Positions 1 through 11,358 of a stretch of DNA of 64,000 nt are shown one piece after another (position 1 is the stretch's first letter; each line of letters starts with the position of its first letter). A program made the position numbers and the translations under genes. The stretch comes from Prunus persica. Its lineage: Eukaryota; Streptophyta; Magnoliopsida; Rosales; Rosaceae. The DNA lies in NCBI RefSeq assembly GCF_000346465.2, contig NC_034013.1:5973598-6037597 (forward strand), written 5' to 3'. Under the pieces are notes generated by a model. It was given only the letters and a program-made list of their open reading frames with translations, was not told the DNA's origin and did no database searches.

Positions 1-1093
1 CCAAGTAGACGTCTATATCATTTCCGGGTTGTTTAGGACCGGAAATCAATAAGGTTAACATCATGAACTTTCGTTTCATGCACAGCCATGGAGGGAGATT
101 ATATGTAACTAAGATAACCGGCCAACAACTATATCTGCTACTTAGAGAACTGTGGGGATTGAATCCATCAGATGAAAGAGCCAATCTCAAGTTTCTCGGC
201 TCATTACCAAACTCAGGCCATTTATCATCAAGAAGTTTCCAAGACGGGGAATCCGCCGGATGAGACATCTGACCGTCAATTGATTTTCTGGCAGCATGCC
301 AAGTCAAACTCTTAGCTGTCTCATGTGATTGAAACATCCTTTTAAACCTTGGAATTGGAGGAAAATACCACACCACCTTCGCTGGCACACCCTCTTTCAA
401 GATTGAATCTTCGCCTTCCTTCCACCTTGAGATACCACAAGTAGGACAATTAGTTGAATCCTCATACTCCTTCCTATACAAGATGCAATCATTGGGGCAT
501 GCGTGCAGTTTCTCATAACTCAGCCCCAATGCACACAAAGTCTTTTTAGCCTCATACATAGAGGTTGGTATTGTATTTCCTTCTGGAAGCAAATCGCCTT
601 GAAGTATCAATAATTCTGTAAAACAGACATCACTCATCCCATGTTTTGCCTTCAAATTATACAACTTCACTAATGCCGATAACTTCGTGTACTTTCTACA
701 ACCAGGGTACAGTGGTTGATCTCCATCCCCAATCACATTGGCAAACTCATACGGATCAGAACCAAAATCATTATCATCCATATCAATTTCTTCAGACACA
801 AAACTGTACCTACTATGGCCATCATCTTCTTCAACATTTCTACTAGCATTAGTAGTTGCTTCCCAAGGTTCTCCGTGAAATATCCAATTCTTATAGCTTT
901 GGTCAATTCCATTAAAGTATAAGTGATCCCTTATAATTCCAACCCCAAACAACTTCAAATTAACACATTTAACACATGGACAACGGATATGTGTTGTAGT
1001 TAGAAGATTTTCTACAGCAAAGTTCAAAAATGCTTCCACCCCAAACTCATATGCCTTCGATCTTCTATCCGAGTGCATCCATGACTTATCCAT
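1..1093 (-). CDS. CACTA TNP2-like transposase, N-terminal part (CACTA-1)
   Basis: Read on the minus strand from the ATG at 1093-1091, this gives about 364 residues of a TNP2-type transposase that continues past the left edge. It begins MDKSWM, followed by the N-terminal transposase-associated region with the IRCPCVKC zinc-binding-like cluster, an acidic stretch, and the CPNDC...CPTC cysteine pairs typical of Transposase_21 proteins. The DGFNPHSS motif that opens the catalytic region lies close to the window edge. I saw no stop codon in this part. It differs from the CACTA-2 copy by small changes, for example it lacks a 9-bp duplication coding for DFG. The role is cut-and-paste transposition by binding and cleaving CACTA ends. 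Whether the rest is intact cannot be known here. Confidence 0.9.
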   Translation of the reverse strand, partial: MDKSWMHSDRRSKAYEFGVEAFLNFAVENLLTTTHIRCPCVKCVNLKLFGVGIIRDHLYFNGIDQSYKNWIFHGEPWEATTNASRNVEEDDGHSRYSFVSEEIDMDDNDFGSDPYEFANVIGDGDQPLYPGCRKYTKLSALVKLYNLKAKHGMSDVCFTELLILQGDLLPEGNTIPTSMYEAKKTLCALGLSYEKLHACPNDCILYRKEYEDSTNCPTCGISRWKEGEDSILKEGVPAKVVWYFPPIPRFKRMFQSHETAKSLTWHAARKSIDGQMSHPADSPSWKLLDDKWPEFGNEPRNLRLALSSDGFNPHSSLSSRYSCWPVILVTYNLPPWLCMKRKFMMLTLLISGPKQPGNDIDVYL

Positions 1094-2912
1094 CTCCGAC
1101 ACTATAACCTATTATCTATAATAAAGTGAAAATACAGGCAATGACCATCACTATAGCAGATTATACAAAGATCTAATAGCAAGTAATATACAACAGAGAC
1201 GACGGGTTTTAAACAAAAACAGACGTATTTGGCATATATAGACGATGGATTTTCAACAGACGTCGTCTAATATAAGTAATACAAACGAAGGTTTATGAAA
1301 CCAAGTATGAAAACAATAAATCCATTCCCAATTCAACATAACATAGGGTGATTAAAAGATCCGACAAAATTAAATCCATTCCCAATTCAACATAACAGAT
1401 AATGTAATCCATGAACCCATTAAACAGAAAATCCATGAACCCATACTTATAAGCACATTATTAACAGATCGCAAAGCATATACCTAAAACCCTTTAACAA
1501 AACAACCTAATATCATTCAATGAATTTACAAGGGGAAGATAGGGTTTGTACTTACAGGTTGGACGAGCTCACAGATTCGACGGAGCAGAAGTGACAGAGC
1601 CACTTTTAATTAGAGCAACTTTTAATTAGAGCAGAAGTGAGAGAGCGAAATGTTATGTTGCACGAAATCTGAAAATTTTAGGGTTCAGGGTTAGAAGAAT
1701 AAGAATAAGAGCCAAATATAAAAAAATTTAGGACGCGCGAAAATTGTTAGAGCGCGCGCTCTTTAAAACGTCGAAAGAAAAACCATGGCGAAAGTTCTAC
1801 AAGAACCGACGTAAATGTAATATTCCACGACGGAAACACTGAACGTAACGCCGTTTATTTTGACGCTTCATTTTTCGGATTAATTTTAAATTTATTTTCA
1901 ATATTTTGATATAAAGACGACTGAAAAACCACGTCGGGGTTAAGAAATTGAAAACGTTGTAAATAATAATACACGACTTACATATTAAAATGACGTCGTT
2001 TAATGCAGAAACCATGTCGGATAATTTACTGGACGACGTAACATATGTATTCCACGACTCAACCACCGTCGTTAACAATTAATACCCTAAACCCTTAAAA
2101 CTAAATTATATAATTTTAAAAATTAAGTTTATAAAAGGATTTTTGGTTTTATAGCCTAATATATACCCTAGACTACCCAAAAATTATACTTTAAAAATAA
2201 ACCCCAATAAATAACAACCCTAATCTCTAAACCCTAGACTCTAAACCCTAAACCATAAAACTAGAAGTGATTTTATGACTCATCAAAATAATTTTGTTTT
2301 GGATGTTCATTTTAAATTTTTGTTATTCAAAATGAATTTTTTCAAGCTTTAGGGGGAAGAAAATATATCAATGACTTCATAGGAGTTGACTTTGCATTTT
2401 TCTGATTTATTTTAAATTTATTTTGAATATTTTGATATAAAAATAATAAAATATTCTTATCACAACAACAAACCACGTCGGTGTTAATAAATTGTAGACG
2501 TTGTAAATTGTAAGAGACGACTAAGTTGTTAAAATGACGTCGTTTAAATGAGAAACGATGGCGGATATTTAACTATCCGACGTAAAATATATATTCCTCG
2601 ACTTAACCGCTGTCGTTACAAAGTACTACCCTGAACCCTTAAGAAATTGAAGACGTTGTAAACCATAAATGACTCCATTGTTCAAAGAACGTCGTCTAAA
2701 TATCCTTTTACGTCGGATTTGTTTAAAACGAAACCACAAAAAATGACGGCTTTTGACTTTATTTCGTCGTTGGAAAATTATTACACGTCGGTAACGCATT
2801 TTGTATGTTTGTTTTTGTTTTTACTTTAAGAAAACCTCAACAAATTTTTACATTATATATTATAGACAAAATTTGTACATTATACATAAATATCAAGTGT
2901 TCAATAATTCCC
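1094..2912 (-). other. CACTA-1 intergenic region and TNP2 upstream region
   Basis: No coding sequence is seen. In element orientation it follows the ULP1-like gene and precedes the TNP2 transposase. A probable 5'-UTR intron of TNP2 lies at about 1098-1555 (acceptor next to the start codon, donor-like CTTAC near 1551-1555), parallel to 46936-47575 in CACTA-2. Dispersed ACGACG/CGTCGT motifs occur at 1195-1290 and 1790-2070 and again at 2470-2800. Between them, 2080-2265 is motif-free and contains several telomere-like CCCTAAACC/AACCCTA words. The short minus-strand open frame at 1797-2078 is made of the repeat motifs and is not considered a gene. Confidence 0.7.
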
Positions 2913-5900
2913 CTATTTAAGTTGAAGGCAAACAAACTCTGCCCATTCATTCCGGACTTCATCAATTGCTTCTTGGGGTTATGGCTCTTCCTGTTTTCCC
3001 TTCGCATACTGCATAAAAACAATGACTATTAGGGTTTATAAATAAAAGGAAATTCAATCACAGACGACCATAACCGACGTAGTATATCTATTCAACGACG
3101 GTAATTTTACATGACCGTCGTTGATAATACCAAAAACGACGTAAAATGTTTGAAGGTTATTTCTTCTTACCTTCTTCTCAAACCCCAAGGAAGGATCCAT
3201 GATGATGTCTTTCATGAAGCGCATCACGTAATACCCGCATTCGACATTGCTGGGTTGCTTTGGTGTGCCTGACAGAGTTTTCCAAATGACTGCCTTACGG
3301 CCTGATCTGGCTATGTGGGAATTATAAATTTTTATGGAACTGTTCACGATGTTTTTGGCCTCTTCATCGACCACACGATATCCTGGCAGAGGATCCAGAA
3401 AATAGACTGTTTCCCTCTTTGCTCTTACAATCAGCAAGATCCAATGACGGCTGCACAAAATTAATATAAAAACGACGGTTATTTACAAAAACGACGTATT
3501 ATAATATTTCACACGACGAAATAAAGTAGCAATCGACGACATTATATATTTATCACGACGATAAATAACTACCGACGTGGTTAGTCGTTTCAAACGACTC
3601 AATAAAATAAAACACCGACGTGGTTAGTTTATACGCTGTCATTTATTGAAAATCATAAAAACAAAATCCTGTTAAGGAGACTAACCCTGGATTGTAAGGC
3701 ATCAGGAAAATCTGTTCACCGTCAGTCTTCTGAAGTCGTGATGCTACCATTCGTGATCTGTCAGCTATTGTGCCAGAGCTGGCACTAACTGTAGCAGGGT
3801 CGATAAAGCCAACCATTGTGCACATATTTGCTTGTTTTAAAACATCGTATAAGTACCTAAATATATAAAATAATATAAACAAGTCAGCGCAAAAAAAACA
3901 CACGACGGTTATGTATAACAAAACGACGTATTATAAGGTTCACACGACGTACTGAAATAGACAACGACGTTATAATAAATTTATCACGACGGTACATACT
4001 AACGACGTGGTTAGATAGTTAAGACGACGCAATAAATAAACCAACGACGTATTATTTTAGAATGACAAACCTCATATATACAGCAATGACTGTAGCTCCT
4101 ATTTCCTCCATGCCTGCAAATTGTGTAATATCTTCAGGCAGGAGGAAGGTATCGCGCTCTAGACCAAAGACCTCCTTATCAATTGTAAAGTGCAGGGTCT
4201 TATCCTGAGGTACGAGTGTCGTTTCCACATAACGACAAAGGGTTTGTAAAGAAGATGGCGCCTCCATATTTGAATAATCAACAACTTTAGTAACCTGTTT
4301 AAAGAAATAAAAAAAATGACGTGGTAATTCAATAAAAACGACGGTTTAAGGAATAAAACGTCGTCTGAAAACAATTTAAACGACGGTGAAACAACCGTCG
4401 TGGTGAATTATTTATTACGTCTTAGAAAACAATTCCGCCGTCTAAGTTGTAAACAAACGACGGTTTAAAGAAAAATATCGACGTCTGGAATTTTGAAAAA
4501 CAAATAAAAAAGGCAAAGTTATGTGAACATACCTGGTCGTCATCTTCTTTCTGCTTTTCATCTTGTTTTTCTTCTTTATTCTCTTCATCTATGACGTCGG
4601 GAATGATTAACTCCGTCGTCTAAAAACCACAAAGTTTTAAAAATAACGACGTTTAATGGCGTGTAAAACAAGTAAACTAAATACGACGTGGTATTGAAAT
4701 ACAAACGACGGTTTATGTTTAAAATCGTCGTGGTATGTATTTCAAACGACGGTTTTATTAATAATAACGACGTCTAATGGTTTTTAAAAAAACAGACAAT
4801 TCAAAGTTCAGATATGTTACCTTTTCTTCCTGATGTTTCCCATTTTTGGCAGTATCATCCTCAAAATGCTGGGATCTCACATCACCTCCAGAGCAGCTTG
4901 CTTTGTCAGACATTGGATTTTTGGGACTTTGGCTAATTCTGGGTTTAAGCATGCTTGGATCAAAATTGGGAATTAATTGGGAAAGCTGACTCAGGAAATG
5001 CTCCCTCTCAGCCTCTACCAATTGTTTCGTTCTAGCCTCCATCCTTAAAGCCTCTTCCCTTGCCTTAGCCTCCATCTTTCTAGTCTCTTCTTGAAGGAGA
5101 ACTCTTAAACTGTCCTTCAAACGGTCGTCAAAGCTCACTCTCTGTGGTTTGGGTAAATTGAAATATTGCTTTGGTGAGATCCCAGCACCTACTCCTCTGA
5201 CTCTGCCTGGATGCTCGGGGCCCAAAGCCATGGTCAGCACATCATTGCTGCCAGAGACGGTGACTTTGCCTTCCGAGACTTGTTTTTGCAAATCATCCTG
5301 AAACAAAGATATATAAAAAAGTAAGAACAAAAACACACGACGGTTATTTATATACAAACGACGTATTATATAATTTCACACGACGCAATAACATATAAAT
5401 CGACGTTATTATAATTTATCACGACGGTAGTTATACCGACGTGGTTAGATTTTTAAAACGACGAAATTAATAAACCACCGACGTCTTATGTAACAGAGGG
5501 ATGATTCAATACTCACACCTTTAACGACGTTGTTTAAAACATTTCGACGTAGTAATTTAATACAGACGACGCGAAATTGAACCACCGACATCTTATGCTA
5601 TAATTACAGAAAACAGAGTTGTGATTCCTATTTAGACCTTTAACGACGTGTTTTAAAAAATGTCGACGTGGTAATATCATTCACACGACGCAAAATATAA
5701 CATAAGACGTAATAAGAATTATTCACAGTTTAATAAAAATTTAAAACAGAGTGAGTAGGCTTACAATTAATTTTGCTTTCTCTGCCACCTTTGGATCAGG
5801 GATGTTACCATGTTTGTCCTGTCTAGCTCTCTTCCATAAGGTAGATCGATCAATTTCTACCCCAGGCATGGTTTCCTCTAATTGATCCTCCAAACCAGCA

Positions 5901-6586
5901 TATCCTTTTCGAGACAATCGATGATTGTACTCGAGTTTCTCCCTAATCTGTGCATGTTGAGAATGCACAGACTCAAAATCTTTGGATAGCCTTGAAGCTA
6001 CAAAGGCATCCCATTGTGCTTTCTCTATGAATTTATATGTTTCAGGGGGTTGGCTTAATCTCTCCCTGTCATTGGTGTATGGAAGGATATAATGCCTCGT
6101 TAGTGTAGACTTGAAATCCTTCCATTTCTTGGCAGCAGAAGCTAAGACAGAGTTCTTGCCCCCTTGACCTACTACAAAAGCAATGTCAACTGCTTCCCAA
6201 ATCTACTCCTTTATATCCTTGGGGATTTGAGCCCATTTCAAGTCCACAAGTGGGACTCTGGAGCGTGCCAACACACCAATATAGGACTGCATCTCACTGT
6301 GTGCTTGGCCAATTCCTTTCCCCCTTTTATTGTACTCAACAATTGGCCTCAGTTTCTGAAGTTTTCTCTTCACAACACGAGGCATTGTGCTCATACCTCG
6401 ACCAGCCTTTGAATCATCAGAGATTGTTGTCGCGCTGGTTGGTTCTGTATCAGCAGATGATGAAGCAAACTTCATCTTCTTCGAAGACTTCATTATCTTC
6501 GAAGACTTCTCTTGAGGAGGTACTTGCTCCTTACCTCCATTTTTGTTGGAGCCAGAATCCTTACTTTGGTCTTGGTGAGAAACCAT
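2913..6586 (-). pseudogene. Transposase_24 / Ulp1-like (C48) protease gene of CACTA-1, two nonsense codons
   Basis: Seven exons on the minus strand have consensus GT-AG borders: 6586-5765, 5297-4821, 4620-4533, 4294-4071, 3856-3686, 3450-3171 and 3008-2913. Exon 1 codes for a lysine-rich N-terminus and then a region resembling the plant Ptta/En/Spm transposase family (Transposase_24; GQAHSEMQSYIGVLARSRVP). Exon 2 has a Glu/Arg-rich coiled coil. Exons 5-7 form a Ulp1-type cysteine protease domain with the His of SRHWILL, the Asp of FLDPLPG and the Cys of VECGYYVMRFM, all present here. The domain would cleave SUMO-like conjugates if active. An in-frame TAG at 6203-6205 replaces Gln of the CACTA-2 copy, and a TAA lies at 2979-2981 in the last exon. 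The exon borders were inferred by comparing the two copies. Confidence 0.85.
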
Positions 6587-6800
6587 TTTTACAGACAAAA
6601 CTGCAAGTGAAAATATTTCAAGAAAAGATTAAGAACACAAACGACGGTTATTAATAAAAGACGACGTATGATATGATTTTAAACGACGCAATGAAATAAT
6701 ATCAGACGTAATAAATGTTTAAAACCAAGGTAATTAAACAACGACGAAATAATTGACAACAAACGACGTAATAATTAACTATAAACGACGGAATATTTAT
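2913..6800. repeat. Ordered ACGACG-motif cassettes in introns of the CACTA-1 ULP1-like gene
   Basis: The introns and the 5' flank carry CG-rich motifs of 6-9 bases (ACGACGG, CGACGT and complements) every 20-35 bases in AT-rich DNA. The same order recurs at about 3465-3640, 3897-4060, 5335-5490 and, less completely, 6637-6790: a CGACGGTTAT word, then ACGACGTATTATA, TTTCACACGACG, a CGACGTTATTATA word, TATCACGACGGTA and CCGACGTGGTTAG. A second short cassette is duplicated in tandem within the long intron (about 5478-5590 and 5585-5700). The introns therefore look related to each other rather than independent. Likely binding sites for an element-encoded protein, by analogy with TNPA sites in En/Spm; this is inference. 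Confidence 0.8.
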
Positions 6801-8000
6801 ATAACGTCGTGGTATTGATGTTCACACGACGTCAGTAGTAATATACCGTCGTCTATATAAGGATCCAAAACCCTTCTTTCTTTCTCTGTGAATGTTTGAT
6901 TGCAGATTTGATTTTTCTGAACCATGGTTTTTGTTTTCTAATTTGATAAAATACAAGGCCAAGAAAGAAAGTTTTGGAATCTTATATAGACGACGGTATT
7001 TTAATATGACGTCGTGGTATTAACATTCACACGACGTAAAACAATAAGATACTGTCGTCTATATTAGATACCAACCCTAATTTCTTTTTCTTTATATTTT
7101 ATCAAATTAGGGAAAAACAAAAACCATTGTTCAGAGAAATCAAACCTGCAATTAAACAAGCAAATAAAAAAAAGACTATAATTTTAAAAACAACTTTGTC
7201 AATTTTCAGACGACGCTAGAACGACTGACGAACCGTCGTGGTCTACATATTTAACCACGTAAATAAGAAGCTACCGTCGTCTTATTTAGTTGAGGTAGTT
7301 GTCTTCAAAGTTGGAAACTTTCCCTCTTTGTCTGTATATTTTTTCGAACTTGGAAAGAAGTAAAATGATTTTGGCCAGAAAAAAGGTAAAAAGATTTTTC
7401 AAACAAAAAACGTATGAGCATGCAAAACAGCAACCAAAATAGTGAAAATGAAAGCTTACCTTTTACGTGCAATGAAAGCAAGAGGAAGACGATCGATGTT
7501 TAAGTTCAGAGACGACGAAGAAGACGAGAGGAAGACGATGAGATACTCTGAAAGTGTTCTGACAAGGAAAAAAGTCTAAAAGTTTTCTCTGGGAGATTGA
7601 AATTTTTAATCGGGTTTGGAAACAGTGCATGTGTAAGACAGGTACACGAAAAGTTGCTTACATATAAAACCATTTCAAAAAATAATACGGCGGTTACATA
7701 TAACTACGACGTATAAATTACAAAATACGACAGTACGTTTAACTTCGGACGTGGTAAATAAGTACGACAGTAGTGTTGTAGGTACCGTCGTAGTAAACTC
7801 AAAAATTAAAGTACATAAGTAATAACTCGCGTCATGGTAGATCATTTAACACGTCGGTTTTATTAATGTACCGACGTGGATTTATGTAATATACGTCGGT
7901 CATAACGACGTTGATTTTAAAATTTAAACGGCGGTTTTTTTGTAAGGACCGCCGTTGGTTTTAAAAATTTATTCTATAAATTTGCCGCTTTCATTCATTT
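6600..8000. repeat. CACTA-1 motif-rich upstream region of the ULP1-like gene
   Basis: Non-coding. ACGACG/CGTCGT words recur throughout at 6640-6860, 6985-7070, 7205-7290 and 7685-7960. Two partly similar segments lie at about 6850-6960 and 6960-7140: a motif cluster, then a TTTCTTT-rich stretch and an ATTTGATAAAAT word. The part around 7440-7600 has GAC-GA rich sequence and no motif. It corresponds to 40020-41790 of CACTA-2, which has an extra segment of about 280 bases (40404-40683). Confidence 0.75.
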
Positions 8001-8099
8001 TCGGTTTACATTTAGGGTTCCAAGTTCTTCCTCTCTCAAAGACACTGTCTCTCACATCTCAAAGACAGTAATTTGGATGTCTTTCTCAAAGAGAAATTG

Positions 8100-8450
8100 A
8101 GCTTACTCGCATCAAATCTATGTGCACAAGAAGAAGCTTGTCAACTAGCCTTCTCACTTCCTTGATCAAGCCTGATAGGACATTTAGTGCTTCTGAATAC
8201 TCCTTGCTTTCCATCAAAAGAGATGCAAGCCTGGCCTCCACTCGCTGTCGAAGGAAAGTTCGCTTCTCAGGGAAATCTAAAGATCAGATGTGCCTGATCC
8301 TCTGCTTGATTTTCTTGGCTAAGAAGATCCGTCAGATTTGTGATAGCCTCTTCCTTTATCCGTAGAGCTTCAGAAGAAGAAGATGGGTTTCAAGAATGCG
8401 ATAAAGAATAGAAATGGCTTCATGAATGCGATAAAGCATGAGCAATCGAA
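8100..8450 (-). pseudogene. RPN6: Captured fragment of 26S proteasome subunit gene RPN6 (PSMD11) in CACTA-1
   Basis: The minus strand encodes pieces of the N-terminal half of RPN6, a lid subunit of the 26S proteasome: EALRIKEEAITN..., TDLLSQENQAED, then after a jump EKRTFLRQRVEARLASL, SKEYSEAL and LIKEVRRL.DKLLLVDI. These match the order of the cellular protein, but the stretch between QAED and EKRTF (roughly 60 residues in the family) is missing and the frame is broken. It lies inside the transposon between its 5' end and its own genes. The region 8370-8450 holds a further scrambled copy of the first exon. This is a transduplicated host gene piece, not a working gene. The plus-strand open frame over it is its antisense shadow. 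Confidence 0.88.
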
Positions 8451-8569
8451 TCAGTGCTTTGAACTATACTCTGAACTATACAAGTCAATGCTTTGAACTA
8501 TACAAGTCCTGCAGAAAGATAAATGACCAAACTGTTAAAGAAACTGAAACTATTAAAGAAATCATAAAC

Positions 8570-9406
8570 TAACACGACGCAATATTTGTTTTGCGACGTG
8601 GAATCTTTTCATTTAACGTCGTTAGGTTTAATATAACCGACGTGGATTTGAATTGTTAAATTATGAATAGAAATTTTTTTCCCGTGACCTTTCAGTTTAT
8701 TTTTCAATTACAGTGCGTTATAAATAGAGTTTTTTTTCCGGAGGAAATTTAAAATGAAGGAAATTAATGTTCTGGATTATGTTAAGTTTCTTTTTTGGAT
8801 GACAGATTTCAATTCTTGTCATTAAGTAGATCTACCGACGTAGGATAAGAAAATAAAGGAAAAAATTGTTAACAAAAATTCTTATTAAGACGACGGTTTA
8901 AATTAAAGGTACGACGTATAAAATTAATAAATACGACGTTAAATTTTATAGTACGATTTAAAGATAACGTCGTAGAACTATACGAGAATAACGTCGATAT
9001 ATTTATATTTTTCGTCGTTGTAAATTAATTTAATACGGCGATATTTTGTATTTTTAAGCCGTCGATTTGTTTGTAATTATACGGCGTCTTATACGAAAAT
9101 TTCGTCGTGTTATTTTATGAGTAAAAACGGCGGCTTTTATTGAAATCGTCGTCTTTACTTTCTACGTCGGTCGATTCATAACTTATGCCGTTCTTTGTTG
9201 GCTTTGATTTTACACTGCGGAAATCTGTTTCAAATAGACGTCGGTTTTTTAATTAGGTACGTCGTTGTTTTTGAACAGCCATTTGAATCTCCATTTTTAG
9301 TTGTCTAAGGTGGTATTACACGACGGTGTTTTTAGAACCGTCGTCTTTTTAAAAACCACGACTGTTTTCACTTTGACCGTCGTTGTTTTCTGGTTGTCTT
9401 TTTCAC
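8570..9406. repeat. CACTA-1 5' subterminal repeat region
   Basis: Dense ACGACGG/CCGTCGT words in both orientations run from about 8575 to 9385. They are densest next to the terminus, for example the pairs at 9320-9385 that could fold as short hairpins. Such subterminal repeats are the transposase-binding region of CACTA elements. A motif-poor stretch lies at 8655-8820. No coding sequence. Confidence 0.85.
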
Positions 9407-9420
9407 TTTTTGTAGTAGTG
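9407..9420 (-). repeat. CACTA-1 terminal inverted repeat (5' end)
   Basis: TTTTTGTAGTAGTG, the exact complement of the first 14 bases of CACTA-2 (37887-37900). It marks the element boundary; host DNA starts at 9421. Confidence 0.93.
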
Positions 9421-9636
9421 TCTTTTGGCCCTTTCAGGGCTAGGGCCCCATTCTTCCAAGAAAATGACATTTAGGATTTGGATTTTGGGGAATGCTATGG
9501 TGTTAGCATTTTCACCTCTATGACGATGATAATTGTAGTAGTGAGGGGGTGAGTAATTGTCTCAATTCCACATTTAAACAAACAAAGGCTCACAAAACTC
9601 TCCAAAATATACGCATTAATTCTTTGCTTCTTTTCC

Positions 9637-9645
9637 CTTTATAAG
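9637..9645 (+). promoter_or_regulatory. TATA box of Ole e 1-like copy A
   Basis: CTTTATAAG lies about 80 bases before the ATG at 9721. The same box at the same distance is found in copy C (36386-36394). The 300 bases between CACTA-1 and this gene (9421-9720) hold no other feature; homology with copy C begins at about 9550 (GTGAGTAATTGTCTC). Confidence 0.6.
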
Positions 9646-9720
9646 AAGCAGAAAGCCCTGTCTAATTCATCATCAGCAATACATAGAATAGAACCAACAC
9701 TAGCAAACTCAACATCAACA

Positions 9721-10347
9721 ATGTCGACACAGACTACCGTCCTTGTCTTTGCCTTTTGTTTCTTGTCCCTCCTCAGTTTCACTTACTCCAACACCACCGA
9801 CGACAAAATCTACCTCACCGGCCTGGTCTACTGTGACAACTGCTAATTGAAGTCTATGACCGAGATGAGTAAGATGATTCCAGGTACGTAACGTTAATAA
9901 GTAGGTAACAAACTACCTAAATGTCGATTATAAGATTTGAATATAAGATTTATGCATGCATGCATGCACATTGCCCATTGATCAGGTGCAAGGGTGCGAT
10001 TGGAGTGTAGGGAGGGGGGGAACATAAAATCCAGCTAAGAGGCCGAAACCAACCAGCTTGGACTGTACGTGTTTAAGTTGGACAAATCTAAGGAGCCTGT
10101 GGATGATTGTCAAGTGACACTGCTACACAGCCCTGACCCTGAATGCAAGATTTCCCACGAAGTCGACCCTAACAACAAATCAAAAACTGCACCGGTGGCC
10201 ACCCGGAAGCTCAACCTATTGGAAGGAGACAGCGTCGATGTCATCGCACCAAGCCACCGCGTTGCCTACCCTTTTGGTTTGGTTGTTGAGAAAGCTCATC
10301 CCGAGTGCGAGCAGTTCGCCAAAGCACGCAAGCATTTTCAGAACTAA
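9721..10347 (+). pseudogene. Ole e 1-like (pollen Ole e 1 / extensin domain) protein, copy A, nonsense codon
   Basis: Same two-exon structure as intact copy C: exon 1 9721-9883, intron 9884-9985 (GT...AG), exon 2 9986-10347. The predicted product begins with a signal peptide and the YCDNC motif of Ole e 1-like secreted proteins. Codon 42 is TAA (9844-9846) where copy C has CAA (Gln), right after the second Cys of YCDNC, so the protein would stop after 41 residues. The second exon remains open and very similar to copy C (KSKEPVDDCQVT, SHEVDPNNKSKT, LEGDSVDVIAPSH). Exon 2 also lacks some charged residues around NIKSS. Single-base loss of function in an otherwise clean copy suggests recent decay. 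Confidence 0.88.
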
Positions 10348-11358
10348 TTTAAGGAATTGAAGACGAAAACCATCTGAAATTAAATCAATCTCCAATTTCA
10401 GTGAATTTTTCTTTTTGATTGCAAAGAGAGATGAATTTTTCTTTCTGATATTCACAGTTATGTTTCGTGAATTCACAACTAGTATAAACAAAGAAGTGTA
10501 ATTAGAAGTGGACTCAAGTATTATATCCGTGAAGATATTGCCATGTCGATTAATCTACTCTTTTTATTTTTTACTTTATTAATTCTTAATTAAGATTCAA
10601 TTTAGGACCTATTTAAAGAGAAGTAAAATACGATTTAAAATCTATCTTATAACCTAATAATCTCCTAATCAAAATACTAAACTTTTAACATGTCACCTAT
10701 CAATTTAGCCCTTAATTATACTAAGCTTAAATTCCATGGTCCATACTAGTTTGATTTTTATTTTTTATTTTGGTGTGAAAATTTGGTATTTTCTTTAAAA
10801 TAATGTGCTAGATAGCGTGAAAGTAGCAAATAAATAATGATGTGTGCAAATTGGATTTGACACACATCACAACCCATATCATCATTAATGCCCTAAAAAT
10901 TGAATCATTCAGTGCCCGGTTAATACGTTAAGTAGTTTATGAAATGATTAAGATCGAAGAGAATCCATGACTTGTAATGGATCACTTGTTCATTTTCTTA
11001 AAATAATAAAAAAATAAAGTCGCAATACTGACTCCATTCGTAATTCCATCAATTACTCGTCTATCAAAAAAATGAGTTAGTTCAGCTAATCTTCTTATAC
11101 CGTTAGTAAAGGATAATGTGAAATTAGGAAATAAATAATGATTAACGGCCCCAGAACATTGAATTATTGTGTGCCTAAGTCAGAAATTCTTCAAGGGCAC
11201 GTAGACAGGTCCCCATCTAGTATACTATGAGGAAAAGGACAGCCCACAACAAGTTTATGTCTATAAAATCCCAGATGCTCATTGAATGTCTTGTGCCTAT
11301 GAAAGATTAAATATATTTTCATAGAATACGTATCAATTGTGCTTATTTACTTTTTACC
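10348..11358. other. Module A spacer between Ole e 1-like and protease copies
   Basis: Non-coding, AT-rich. It is homologous to 34791-35789 (module B) and to 37103-37789 (module C, where about 300 bases matching 10670-10970 are deleted). It ends with the protease promoter: CTATAAAA at 11261-11268 about 90 bases before the ATG. Confidence 0.8.

Larger units (their letters stand above)
1..9420 (-). mobile_element. CACTA (En/Spm) DNA transposon, copy 1 (CACTA-1), truncated by window edge
   Basis: The element ends at 9420 with ...TTTTTGTAGTAGTG, the reverse complement of the CACTACTACAAAAA terminus of CACTA-2 at 37887. Its whole length in the window matches CACTA-2 (37887 to about 48670) read in reverse, with high identity by eye. 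In element order it holds the 5' terminus (9420), motif-rich subterminal DNA, a captured RPN6 fragment, a Transposase_24/ULP1-like gene (6586 to 2913), an intergenic region, and the start of a TNP2 transposase (from 1093 leftwards). The other end lies outside the window, so the 3-bp target duplication (TCT expected from 9421-9423) cannot be checked. It is shorter than the matching part of CACTA-2, mainly because CACTA-2 has extra internal duplications. Confidence 0.93.

Noticed and set aside
1797..2078. Minus-strand frame of 93 codons, also present at 46433-46714
   Set aside because: Conserved only because the two CACTA copies are similar; composed of repeat words and no recognisable protein.
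8120..8365. Plus-strand open frame of 81 codons
   Set aside because: Antisense of the RPN6 fragment; the minus strand matches a known protein family.
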